64,000 bases of DNA, from contig NZ_QLTT01000001.1 in assembly GCF_003269295.1 (NCBI RefSeq), positions 1,197,635 to 1,261,634 of the forward strand. The letters run 5' to 3'. This document shows positions 1 through 8,095 of this stretch, piece by piece. The notes below the pieces were generated by a model. That model did not search any database. It was given only the letters and a program-made list of their open reading frames with translations, and was not told the DNA's origin. Each line of letters opens with the position of its first letter. Positions within the stretch are counted from its first letter, which is position 1. The position numbers were made by a program, and so were the translations under genes. The DNA is from Lentzea atacamensis. GTDB taxonomy: Bacteria > Actinomycetota > Actinomycetes > Mycobacteriales > Pseudonocardiaceae.

Positions 1-1241
1 TCGGGCGACCAGAGCCACAGCGTCACCTCGGCCGACTCACCCGCCGCGCCGCGGATGTCGAGCTGGGTCGGGTGCGTCTGCCAGAAGTCGCGCAGGCCGA
101 ACGCGAAACCGCCGCTCACGCCACCGATGTAGCCGAACCCACCGGCCCTGGTGCCCGCCGCGGCGTGGACCCACCCACAGCCCTGCCTGGTCCGCTTGCG
201 GATCTCGAACCCGTCGGCGGTGAGCTGGCTGAGCGTGTAGTCGCCCCAGGCCGGGATGAGGTGCAGCCGTGAACTCACCCTGGTGTCCCAAGTGGACACG
301 GCCGGGGTTGCCCGCCCCGCCACCTGGGCGGCCCTGACCGCGGCGCCCGGATCCCTGCGCAGCCCGGTGATGCCGCGCACCGCCTCGGTGAACAGGCCGC
401 CGTCCGCACTGGCGAACCTGACGTGCCGGTTGTGCGGCTCGTCGGAGAGCGGCACCTGGAAGCGCACGCCGAGCCCGCGGATGAAGTCGTCCACCGCCTT
501 GCCGTCGAAGACGAAGCTGTGCACCATCCGGAAGTTCTCCGCGCCAGCGTGGAAGTACAGCCGGACGGTGAACGGCAGCCACGCCCGCGCACGGCGGTCG
601 GCCCTGTGCTTGCCCTCGATGCGCACCACCGCGCGCACCGGTCCGTTCTGCTCGACGGTCACCTTGTGCACCTCGCCGGTGAACCGCTCGTCCTTCCCGC
701 CTCGCTCGTCGGAGGCGTTCTGGCGCAGGCAGACCAGCTCACCCTTGCGCGCGACGACCCTGCCGCCGCGGGACACCGAGTCGATCAGGGCCCGCCCGCT
801 CCGGTTGATCACGCACCGCGCGACGCCCGTGTCCACGACGATCCGGCCGGCCTGCCGGGACACCGTGACCGCTTTCGCCGGTGCCGCCGCCGGACCGGGA
901 GCCAGCAGGTACCGCTCGGCCGACGGCGTTCCGGCGCCGATCGCGTGGGCGCTCCACTTCAGCGAGCCGTCGGGCCAGAAGCCGATCGGCCACGTCTGCA
1001 CAGGAACCGCCGTGCCATCGGACGTGCGCAGCCCGAACGACTGGTCCGGCCGCACGTGCCCCTTCGACCACGGCACTCCCCACGTCACGCCGGTCATCTC
1101 CGCGGGGACACCGCCTTCGAGCCAGTGCACCTCGGTTGGTTCGCCGGGTTCCGTGGCAGCGGCTCTGCCGACCGAGGCGGACACCGCCAGAGGCAGGGCG
1201 GTACCGCCGACCAACAGGGTCCGCCGGGTGAGTGGGGACAT
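1..1241 (-). CDS. Tat-exported rhamnogalacturonan exolyase-like protein (C-terminus outside window)
   Basis: The visible N-terminal 413 residues start at ATG 1241 behind a GGGAG ribosome site. They open with a twin-arginine signal (LTRRTLLVGG, about residues 4-13) and an Ala-rich cleavage region, so the folded protein should be exported by Tat. The mature part (VHWLEGGVPAEMTGVTWG near residue 37, then a long beta-rich stretch) resembles the N-terminal domain of PcRGLX/YetA-type exo-rhamnogalacturonan lyases, which cut the rhamnogalacturonan I backbone. I recognise this from general family resemblance, and the catalytic part lies beyond the window. Support for the role comes from the divergent neighbour, a rhamnogalacturonan acetylesterase. 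An 18-bp palindrome sits 35 bp upstream. Another secreted carbohydrate-active Tat protein is the alternative. Confidence 0.5.
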   Translation of the reverse strand, partial: MSPLTRRTLLVGGTALPLAVSASVGRAAATEPGEPTEVHWLEGGVPAEMTGVTWGVPWSKGHVRPDQSFGLRTSDGTAVPVQTWPIGFWPDGSLKWSAHAIGAGTPSAERYLLAPGPAAAPAKAVTVSRQAGRIVVDTGVARCVINRSGRALIDSVSRGGRVVARKGELVCLRQNASDERGGKDERFTGEVHKVTVEQNGPVRAVVRIEGKHRADRRARAWLPFTVRLYFHAGAENFRMVHSFVFDGKAVDDFIRGLGVRFQVPLSDEPHNRHVRFASADGGLFTEAVRGITGLRRDPGAAVRAAQVAGRATPAVSTWDTRVSSRLHLIPAWGDYTLSQLTADGFEIRKRTRQGCGWVHAAAGTRAGGFGYIGGVSGGFAFGLRDFWQTHPTQLDIRGAAGESAEVTLWLWSP

Positions 1242-1275
1242 GCTTCAACTCCCTTTCGGGTACGAGGCCGACGCT

Positions 1276-1293
1276 CTGGAAAGCGCTTTCCAG
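1276..1293. promoter_or_regulatory. Perfect 18-bp palindromic operator (LacI type)
   Basis: CTGGAAAGCGCTTTCCAG is a perfect palindrome with the central CG typical of LacI/CcpA-family operators. It lies between the divergent starts at 1241 and 1378, so it probably controls both rhamnogalacturonan genes. It differs from the arabinose and galactose operators elsewhere in the window, so a different LacI regulator is expected; none with a matching position is present here. Confidence 0.7.
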
Positions 1294-1377
1294 CCTGAGA
1301 CGCAAAGGGTATGCTCAATTATGAGATCGTTTTCTGTTCCGTCCGAATCAGACAAACCCTGCCGTCTGGAGAGAATT

Positions 1378-2217
1378 GTGCGGAAACGTGTTCTGACCTT
1401 GGTCGCCCTGGCTGTCCTGCCGTTCCTCGCCGCTGCCGGTCCGGCGTCGGCCGCAGAGCAGCCCGACTGCTCCCCCGCCGCCGAGACGTCCGCCGCCGCC
1501 GCGAGCGTGAAGGTCTGGCTCGCCGGCGACTCGACGATGTCCAACCCGCGGTCCAGCTGCCCCGTCGGCTGGGGCAGCCAGTTCGACCCGCTGTTCTCCG
1601 ACGACGTCACCGTCGTGAACAGCGCGGTCGCCGGCCGGAGCATCCAGACCTGGCTGTACGAGTCCAACGTGAAGAACACCAAGGACTCGACCGGAGAGTG
1701 CGTCGTGAGCCCCAGGACGTTCCACCAGCGCTGGCTGAACATGCTCAACCCGACCACCGGCATGAAGGCCGGCGACTACCTGATGATCCAGTTCGGAATC
1801 AACGACGGCAGCCGCGACTGTCCCCGGCACGTCGGCAGCGCCCGGTACAAGGAGCTCCTCGGCATGATGGCCAAGGCGGCCAAGGATCGCGGTGTCACCC
1901 CGATCTTCCTGACGCCCGTCTCGGCGATCAGGTGCAGCGGCAGCACGGCCGTCGGCACCCGAGGCTTCCTCACCGAGACGTTCGACGCGGGCCGCGCAGG
2001 TGGAGTCACCGTCATCGACCTGCACAAGCTGAGCTACACGCTCTACAACACGCTCAAGCTGTGCCCCAACAACGGTGACTACACCAGGGGCCCGGTCGGC
2101 GCCTTCTTCTGCAACGACCACACCCACTTCGAGGCGGCCGGAGCCAGGCAGATCGCCGGTGTCGTGGCCAAGGCCCTGCGCGACCAACGCATTCCCCTCT
2201 CCGGCTACCTGAGGTGA
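1378..2217 (+). CDS. Secreted rhamnogalacturonan acetylesterase (SGNH/GDSL, CE12-like)
   Basis: A 279-residue SGNH-fold esterase that should remove acetyl groups from galacturonate in rhamnogalacturonan I outside the cell. The GTG start at 1378 has GGAGAG six bases upstream and begins a clear Sec signal (MRKR, then a hydrophobic run to AASAA-like cleavage near residue 26). Block I is AGDSTMS with nucleophile Ser52, block III is QFGIND (Asn142), and block V is DHTHF with Asp247 and His250. Length and block spacing match the RhgT/CE12 family. It runs divergently from the lyase-like gene across a shared palindrome and overlaps the next, convergent gene by 13 bp at the stop codons. A more general carbohydrate esterase cannot be excluded. 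Confidence 0.8.
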   Translation: MRKRVLTLVALAVLPFLAAAGPASAAEQPDCSPAAETSAAAASVKVWLAGDSTMSNPRSSCPVGWGSQFDPLFSDDVTVVNSAVAGRSIQTWLYESNVKNTKDSTGECVVSPRTFHQRWLNMLNPTTGMKAGDYLMIQFGINDGSRDCPRHVGSARYKELLGMMAKAAKDRGVTPIFLTPVSAIRCSGSTAVGTRGFLTETFDAGRAGGVTVIDLHKLSYTLYNTLKLCPNNGDYTRGPVGAFFCNDHTHFEAAGARQIAGVVAKALRDQRIPLSGYLR

Positions 2218-3146
2218 CCTGACGTGCGGTGGTTGCCCAGAGCCACCAGGCTGACCGGCGCGAGCTCACCGGGTTCGGTCGCGACCACCGCCAGCACCAC
2301 CGCGTTCTTCTTGCGCAGGACCCCGGCGGGAACCACGAAGTCCCGCTGGGGCGCGCCGGTCATGTAGTGGCCGGCGTTCCAGCCGTTGACGAACACGAAC
2401 GCCCGGTACTTGCGATCCGGCTGCTCACCGAACCGCAACGCCACCGGCACGTCCTGGTTCTCCGGCAGGTCGAGCCGGAACGTGCTGCGGTACCAGGAAA
2501 CCCCTGCGGGCATGGCCGCCGGCGCTTCGGACCACGGGCCGTCGCCGCCCGGCAGGTGCCAGCCGGCCAGCTCGCCGTACAGGCCACCGGTGTTCAGCGG
2601 GCCGCGTTCGACATCGTCGTAGCGCGAGCCCCGAATCTGCCACGAGATCTTCGCGTCGCCCACCGTCACGCCGAACAGCCCGCGCGGCTGCTTGAACCTG
2701 ACGTCGTCGGCGGTCCAGTTGTCGTTGTGGCCCATGTTCGTCACGAGCACGGACAACGTGGCGGTGCTCCCCGGCTTCAGCAGACCGTCCGGGATCGCGA
2801 AGTCACCGCGGCCGGGGTCGGGGTTGACCGGCTCGGCGTCGGCCTCGGTGCCGCCGGCGGCAGAGCCGAGGTACTGGCCGTTGAGCCACACCAGGTAGTT
2901 GCCGCGCCTGCCCGTGATCGCGTTGACCGACACCGTCTTCTCGCTCCTCTGCAGCACGTCGCGCCAGAGCTCGGGACTGGGCAGCCGGAAGTAGTGGAAC
3001 TCGCCGGGCCACAGCAGCACCCGCTTCCCGTCCACGGTGAGCGAGTACCTGTCGTACCCCACCTGGTGCCTCTCGGCAGCGACCGCCGGTACGACGGACA
3101 CGCCCAGCACCACCAGCAGGGCGAGCAGGATTCTCGGTGTTCTCAT
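2205..3146 (-). pseudogene. GH35 beta-galactosidase with catalytic core deleted (in frame)
   Basis: A continuous 313-residue frame with a Sec signal (residues 1-24). Residues 31-66 match the start of a GH35 catalytic barrel (GEFHYFRLPSPELWRDVLQ). The protein then passes over only a few residues (about 66-72) into the C-terminal jelly-roll part of GH35 enzymes (GNYLVWLNGQYLGS at 82-95, later WYRSTF and FVNGWNAGHYM). The segment that should hold both catalytic glutamates, roughly 450-550 residues, is absent. The reading frame and start are intact and the gene overlaps the alpha-xylosidase by ATGA (3143-3146), so it is still co-transcribed. It could be a decayed galactosidase or a retained non-catalytic galactan-binding protein. 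Hydrolysis is not expected. Confidence 0.7.
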
Positions 3147-5371
3147 CGGACCCCCTCAACGGTGAGAGCGTTGCCGCTACCCGCGATCGGGTCGGCGCCG
3201 GGGAACTGGACCTGCCACGCCGGTGGCGGCGACTCGACCTCGACTTCGATCCGGTCGCCGCGGCGGCGCGTGTGGAACGTGGAGCCGGCGACCTCGGTGG
3301 TGATCGAGGCGCCGTCGTCGAGCTGGTGGATCCGCAGCGTGACGCCGTCGGCGTAGTCGTAGTCCGGGCGGTCGTCGACGACGCCCAGCGGGAGAACCGT
3401 GTTCGGCCGCACCAGCAACGGCACGGTGAGGAAATCGCATGTCATCGTTGTCCACCGGCCGCCAGGCACCTCGGCGCCGGTGAAGAAGTCGGTCCAGGTG
3501 CCCTCCGGCACGTAGAACGACACCTCGCCGCCGTCGGAGAACACCGGCGCCACCAGCAGGCTGTCGCCGAGCATGTACTGGCGTTCGAGGTGTGTGCACG
3601 CCGGGTCGTCCGGGAACTCCAGCGCCATCGCCCGCATCATCGGCGTTCCCTCGGTGGCCGCCTGCAGTGCCGCGTGGTGCAGGTACGGCATGAGCCGCGC
3701 CTTGAGCTTCGCGAACACCCGCAGCACGTCGACGGCCTCTTCGTCGAACAACCACGGCACCCGGTACGACCTGCTGCCGTGCAGGCGGCTGTGCGAGGAC
3801 AGCAGGCCGAACGCGATCCACCGCTTAAACAACGCCGGATCAGGGGTGCCCTCGAAGCCGCCGATGTCGTGGCTCCAGTAGCCGAATCCGGACAGTCCCA
3901 GGGAAAGGCCGCCGCGCAGGCTCTCGGCCATGGCCTCGTAGGTCGACTCGCAGTCCCCGCCCCAGTGCACCGGGAACTGCTGTGATCCCACGGTGGCGGC
4001 GCGGGCGAACACGACCGCCTCACCGTCACCCCGGCGTTTGCGCAGCACGTCGAAGACGGTCTTGTTGTAGAGGTAGGCGTAGTAGTTGTGCATCCGCTCG
4101 GGATCGGAACCGTCGAAGTACACGACGTCGGTGGGGATGCGTTCGCCGAAGTCGGTCTTGAAGCAGTCCACGCCCTGGTCGAGCAGAGCGTCCAGTTTGG
4201 ACGCGTACCACTCGCGGGCGGCCGGGTTGCTGAAATCCACCAGCGCCATGCCCGGTTGCCAGAGGTCCCACTGCCACACGTCACCGTTGGGCCGCTTCAG
4301 CAGATAGCCGCCCTCGACTCCCTCGACGAACAGCGGAGACCGTTGTCCCACATAGGGGTTGATCCAGACCGAGATCCGCAGGTCCCGCGACTTCAACCGC
4401 TCCAGCATGCCGACCGGGTCCGGGAACGTGCGCGGGTCCCACTCGAAGTCGCACCAGTTGTACTCGCGCATCCAGAAGCAGTCGAAGTGGAAGACGCTCA
4501 ACGGCAGATCGCGGTCGATCATGCCGTCGATGAAGCCGGACACCGTCTGCTCGTCGTACGACGTCGTGAAGGACGTGGACAGCCACAGACCGAACGACCA
4601 CGCCGGCGGCATCGTCGGCCTGCCGGTCAGCAGGGTGTACTTGCGCAGGATCTCCTTGGGGCTGGGGCCGTGGATCACGAAGTACTCCAGTGACTGCCCC
4701 TCGACGCTGAACTGCACGCAGGACACCTTTTCCGACGCCACTTCGAACGAGACGTGGCCCGGATGGTTGACGAACACGCCGTAACCCGAGTTCGTCAGGT
4801 AGAACGGCACGTTCTTGTACGCCTGCTCACTGCTCGTTCCACCGTCGGCGTTCCAGATGTCCACCACCTGACCGTTGCGCACCAACGGCCCGAAGCGCTC
4901 GCCGAGCCCATACACCACGTCGCCTACGCCGAGAGCGAGCTGGTCGCGGACGTAGTGCTTGCCGTCCAGCGTCATGAAACCCATGCCCTTGGCCGAACTC
5001 GACGTCAGCACCTTTCCGTCGACGACGAACTCGACCTGCCAGTCGCGGCTGACCTTCACCTGGAGGTCGCCGGACGTGAGGGAGTCGTCAGTGAGGCGCA
5101 CGTACGGTTCCGAGGTGGTCAGCGGGAACTCCGGCTGCCTGCGCAGCTCGCCCTCGAAATGCGTCAGCTTCACGCCGATCACGTCCGCCATCGGCGAGGA
5201 GAACCGGACGGTCGCCACCGGCCCCTGCAACAGGTCGCCGCGATGACGGATCGGGCGGGTCGGCGCGTGGACCACCAGCTCCCCCGCAGCCTGGGTGATG
5301 TCGTAGACCTCGACCGGATGAGCCGCCTGGACACCCTCACGCAGGAGCCAGTACCCGTTGCTGAATTTCAT
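3143..5371 (-). CDS. yicI: Alpha-xylosidase, GH31 (YicI type)
   Basis: A 742-residue cytoplasmic GH31 enzyme releasing alpha-linked xylose from isoprimeverose or xyloglucan oligosaccharides. The nucleophile Asp407 lies in KTDFGERIPTD, a signature of the YicI subgroup, and the acid/base Asp473 lies in WGGDCESTYEAM. Their 66-residue spacing equals that of E. coli YicI. No signal peptide is present, so the substrate must be imported. ATG 5371 is the first start of the frame. It is the first gene of a two-gene unit with the GH35 remnant. An ara-type LacI operator (5432-5447) lies 60 bp upstream, which suggests that AraR or a close relative controls it. Confidence 0.92.
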   Translation of the reverse strand: MKFSNGYWLLREGVQAAHPVEVYDITQAAGELVVHAPTRPIRHRGDLLQGPVATVRFSSPMADVIGVKLTHFEGELRRQPEFPLTTSEPYVRLTDDSLTSGDLQVKVSRDWQVEFVVDGKVLTSSSAKGMGFMTLDGKHYVRDQLALGVGDVVYGLGERFGPLVRNGQVVDIWNADGGTSSEQAYKNVPFYLTNSGYGVFVNHPGHVSFEVASEKVSCVQFSVEGQSLEYFVIHGPSPKEILRKYTLLTGRPTMPPAWSFGLWLSTSFTTSYDEQTVSGFIDGMIDRDLPLSVFHFDCFWMREYNWCDFEWDPRTFPDPVGMLERLKSRDLRISVWINPYVGQRSPLFVEGVEGGYLLKRPNGDVWQWDLWQPGMALVDFSNPAAREWYASKLDALLDQGVDCFKTDFGERIPTDVVYFDGSDPERMHNYYAYLYNKTVFDVLRKRRGDGEAVVFARAATVGSQQFPVHWGGDCESTYEAMAESLRGGLSLGLSGFGYWSHDIGGFEGTPDPALFKRWIAFGLLSSHSRLHGSRSYRVPWLFDEEAVDVLRVFAKLKARLMPYLHHAALQAATEGTPMMRAMALEFPDDPACTHLERQYMLGDSLLVAPVFSDGGEVSFYVPEGTWTDFFTGAEVPGGRWTTMTCDFLTVPLLVRPNTVLPLGVVDDRPDYDYADGVTLRIHQLDDGASITTEVAGSTFHTRRRGDRIEVEVESPPPAWQVQFPGADPIAGSGNALTVEGVR

Positions 5372-5431
5372 TCGACCGCTTTCGCCGTTCGAATTCGAAT
5401 CGAATTGCTTCGATTGCTTTTCCTGTGAAGA

Positions 5432-5447
5432 ACGTTAGCGATAACGT
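5432..5447. promoter_or_regulatory. LacI-family operator, ara class (ACGTTAGCGATAACGT)
   Basis: Inverted repeat ACGTTA-gcga-TAACGT upstream of yicI. Its core GTTAGCGATAAC is identical to that at 37406-37419 and is the reverse complement of the core at 36208-36221, both next to ara genes. The site lies in the divergent region between yicI and the beta-helix gene, so it may act on both. Confidence 0.7.
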
Positions 5448-5504
5448 GCCTGGCGAGGAAGCCCCAGTCGATTCCCTGAATTAGGTTGACCTAGGGAGAT
5501 TCCC

Positions 5505-6647
5505 ATGTTCTCGACAAGGCTGTCGGTGGGCGTGGCCGTAGCGGTGACAGTGCTCGGCGGGATGTCATCGGCGAACGCGGAACCGCGGATCATGGCGTGC
5601 GGCGACCGCACGTTCAACGCCGAGGCGGTGCTGAGCGGCAGCACGTGGACGTCCCGCAACGGCGGCAGAACCGTCTACACGGGCGGCGACATGCGCGCCG
5701 CCGTCCAGGCCGCGGTCGACAGTCTCACCGCGGGACGCACGTCGAAACAATGGGTCCTGGTGCGCGGCAACGGTTCGGTCAGCGCCGGCTCGCGGATCTC
5801 GTTGCCCAGCTACACCGGCATCGACGTCTGCGGCACGATCAACGTGACCGGCAGCGGTTCCGGTGACCAGGCGCCGATCTACTCCAGGGGCACCCGTGAC
5901 GTCGAGGTGCGCTACCTCAGCCTCACCGGCCGTCCGCTGTACGGGATCTTCATGCGCAACGTCGAGAACGTGGTGCTCGGCCAGATCGACATGCGCCTGT
6001 CCGGCGGCCTCGGTGTGCGCATCGACAACCGCGGCAACACCAGCGTGCGCAGCCGGAACATCCGGATCGACAACGTGTTCGTGTCCGGCGCGGGCAGCCA
6101 CGCCGTCGAGACGTACGGTGTGGACGGACTCAACGTGGGCACGGTGACGGCCCGCAACGTCGGCGAGTCCGGGCTGCTGCTCAACGACACCATCAACGCC
6201 ACCGTCGGCACCGTGGACGCGGAGAACGCGGGCACGGGCACCGGGTACGCGGCGTTCCGCACGGCCAACCGCAACGGCCGCGTCGGCAGCAGCTACCCCA
6301 CGAACATCCGGGTCGGCACGGTCCGAGCCCGTGGTGGCGGCCGGGGTGTCTTCTGCGTCTCGGAGAGCGGCGGGCTGACGATCGACCGGATCGACCTCGC
6401 GAACACGGGCAACAACGCGGTCCTGATCGAGAACTGCTACAACGTCAACCTCGCGGCGCAGAGCGGAACCGTGACCGGTGGCGGCGAGATCCGGCTGGCG
6501 GCGCGCTCGGAATTCCCCAACAACCGCGACATCATCGTCCAGAACCTGACGGTGACGAACTCGTCGATCCGCGAAAGCCCTTGTGGCACCAACACGACGT
6601 TCCGCAACATCAGGCTGAACAACAGCACGTCGAACGTCTGCGCGTGA
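5505..6647 (+). CDS. Secreted right-handed beta-helix protein
   Basis: A 380-residue exported protein (Sec signal about 1-26, MFSTRLSVGVAVAVT). From about residue 100 it shows repeating short beta-strand turns (for example DVEVRYLSLTGRPLYGIFMRNVENVVLGQIDMRLS and later VGTVTARNVGESGLLLNDT) of the parallel beta-helix fold of pectate lyases and polygalacturonases. Four to six cysteines fit an extracellular protein. I do not see the catalytic Asp set of GH28 or the Arg/Lys set of classical pectate lyases. Location beside pectin and xyloglucan genes suggests a polysaccharide target, but the substrate is unknown. ATG 5505 has GGGAG eight bases upstream. The gene ends 13 bp before a strong hairpin. 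Confidence 0.7.
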   Translation: MFSTRLSVGVAVAVTVLGGMSSANAEPRIMACGDRTFNAEAVLSGSTWTSRNGGRTVYTGGDMRAAVQAAVDSLTAGRTSKQWVLVRGNGSVSAGSRISLPSYTGIDVCGTINVTGSGSGDQAPIYSRGTRDVEVRYLSLTGRPLYGIFMRNVENVVLGQIDMRLSGGLGVRIDNRGNTSVRSRNIRIDNVFVSGAGSHAVETYGVDGLNVGTVTARNVGESGLLLNDTINATVGTVDAENAGTGTGYAAFRTANRNGRVGSSYPTNIRVGTVRARGGGRGVFCVSESGGLTIDRIDLANTGNNAVLIENCYNVNLAAQSGTVTGGGEIRLAARSEFPNNRDIIVQNLTVTNSSIRESPCGTNTTFRNIRLNNSTSNVCA

Positions 6648-6659
6648 CCCACTCGAGTG

Positions 6660-6706
6660 ATGAGGGGAGCTTTCATCAACCTCAGGTTTGGGAAAGCTCC
6701 CCTCAT
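6660..6706. terminator. Bidirectional hairpin between convergent genes
   Basis: Perfect 15-bp arms ATGAGGGGAGCTTTC (6660-6674) and GAAAGCTCCCCTCAT (6692-6706) around a 17-base loop. It separates the beta-helix gene from the convergent ROK regulator gene and should stop transcription from both sides. There is no U-tract, as is usual in actinomycetes. Confidence 0.75.
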
Positions 6707-6726
6707 CGGCGTCGCGGGCCGGGCCG

Positions 6727-7959
6727 TCAGCGGGCGAGTTGCTGGAACACCGGCGGCTCCTCCGCCGCCAGGTCGTCCGGCAGGCGCAGGCCCTTCTGCC
6801 GCGGCACGAGCTCGGACTGCAGCACGATCGCCGCGGCACCGATCGCCGAGGCCGACGCCGCGGAGGGCGACAGCCGCACGGAGAGCCGATGCGCGTCACG
6901 GGCGATGAACGCGCTGTCCAGCTCCGCGCGCAGGACCGGCAGGTAGACCGAGCCCGCGATGGCGAAGCTCGGGCCGGTGAGGACCAGCACCTCCAGGTCC
7001 AGCACGTTGGCCAGGGTGCGCGCTCCCACCGCGAGGTACCGGGCGGACCGTTCCAGCAACGCGAGCGCCCGCGCGTTGCCCCGCCGGGCCGCCCGGCTGA
7101 TCGCCGCGAAGTCCGCCGCGACGGGTGCGGCGGCGCGTGTCCTGCCACCGGCCAGACCGGCGGCGCGGCTCAGCGACCGGTCGGCCCGAGCCTGCGCGAC
7201 GACAGCGGCCGGGCCGGCCAGGGCCTCCAGGCATCCCCTGGCACCGCACCAGCACTCCGGGCCGTCGAGGTCGAGACAGGCGTGGCCGATCTCGCCGGCG
7301 TGACCGCTCGGACCGCGGTAGGTCGTGCCGCCGAGCAGCACTCCGGCACCGACGCCGGTCCCCAGGTACAGGGCGGCGAACGTCGACGTGGCACCGACAC
7401 CGCCGGACCAGTGCTCGCCGATCGCCGCCGCCGTCGCGTCGTTGTCGAGCACCACCGGCAGACCCGTCGCGCGTTCCAGGGCCTGACCGAACTCGTGGTG
7501 CTCCGCCGGCCGTGCCGACACCAGGCCGAGCCCCAGGACTCGATCGCGTTCGACACCGACGCTGTCGATCAGGGCGTCCACCTCGCGGGCCATCCTGGCG
7601 ATCACGGCGGACGACTCCGCGGCCCCGCACCCCGCGCGCGAAATGCGAGCCACGACCGCGCCACCGAGGTTCGTCAGCACGTAGGTGATCCGGGCCTCGT
7701 CGAGGTGCACGCCGACGGCGTAGCGCGCGAAGTGGTTGAGCTGCAACATGACCCGGCGTTTGCCGCCGGTCGACTCCGCGTGCCCGGTCTCGGCGACCAG
7801 GCCCTCGTCGATCAGCCCGCGCACGACCGTGGAGATCGTGCCACCGGTCAGCCCGGTGGCGTTGACCAGCCCGACGCGGCTGATCATGCCGGCCGCACGG
7901 ATCAGGTCCAGCACGGCCGCCCTCGTGCTGGCGTGGGTCACCCGCGCCGGTCCGCTCAC
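6727..7959 (-). CDS. ROK-family transcriptional regulator
   Basis: A 410-residue repressor-type ROK protein. An N-terminal winged helix covers about residues 10-75 (STRAAVLDLIRAAGMISRVGLVNATGLTGGTISTVV). The sugar-kinase-like ROK domain follows, with GHAGEIGHACLDLDG and the zinc-binding CWCGARGCLE motif near residues 225-245. NagC/XylR-type relatives bind free sugars and repress transport or catabolic genes. It is divergent from the Opp-type importer and beta-mannosidase operon (136 bp apart), so it probably controls that operon, with a manno-sugar as likely effector (inference). The ATG at 7959 begins MSGPARVTHASTRAAV. Confidence 0.9.
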   Translation of the reverse strand: MSGPARVTHASTRAAVLDLIRAAGMISRVGLVNATGLTGGTISTVVRGLIDEGLVAETGHAESTGGKRRVMLQLNHFARYAVGVHLDEARITYVLTNLGGAVVARISRAGCGAAESSAVIARMAREVDALIDSVGVERDRVLGLGLVSARPAEHHEFGQALERATGLPVVLDNDATAAAIGEHWSGGVGATSTFAALYLGTGVGAGVLLGGTTYRGPSGHAGEIGHACLDLDGPECWCGARGCLEALAGPAAVVAQARADRSLSRAAGLAGGRTRAAAPVAADFAAISRAARRGNARALALLERSARYLAVGARTLANVLDLEVLVLTGPSFAIAGSVYLPVLRAELDSAFIARDAHRLSVRLSPSAASASAIGAAAIVLQSELVPRQKGLRLPDDLAAEEPPVFQQLAR

Positions 7960-8027
7960 TGCGCTCCTCCGTCGAACGACGAACTTCGCTCATCGACAAG
8001 TCGCGACCAGTAAACCATCCGGAGGCG

Positions 8028-8057
8028 TTGACTTTCTTTGTTTAGTAACTGAAGAAT
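8028..8057 (+). promoter_or_regulatory. Candidate promoter of mannoside importer operon
   Basis: TTGACT (8028-8033) followed after 18 bases by AAGAAT (8052-8057) gives a plausible -35/-10 pair about 40 bp before the solute-binding protein start. TTTAGTAAC between them and AGTAAAC about 25 bp upstream (near 8009) look like an imperfect pair of half-sites that the divergent ROK regulator could bind. Confidence 0.35.
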
Positions 8058-8095
8058 CCTCGCCGCGAACCACCCAGCGGCGGGGAGGATCAACG

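Noticed and set aside
5482..5493. TAGGTTGACCTA as an iron box upstream of the beta-helix gene
   Set aside because: Only 12 bp with wrong half-site spacing for IdeR/DmdR; it may be part of a promoter but I cannot support an iron box.
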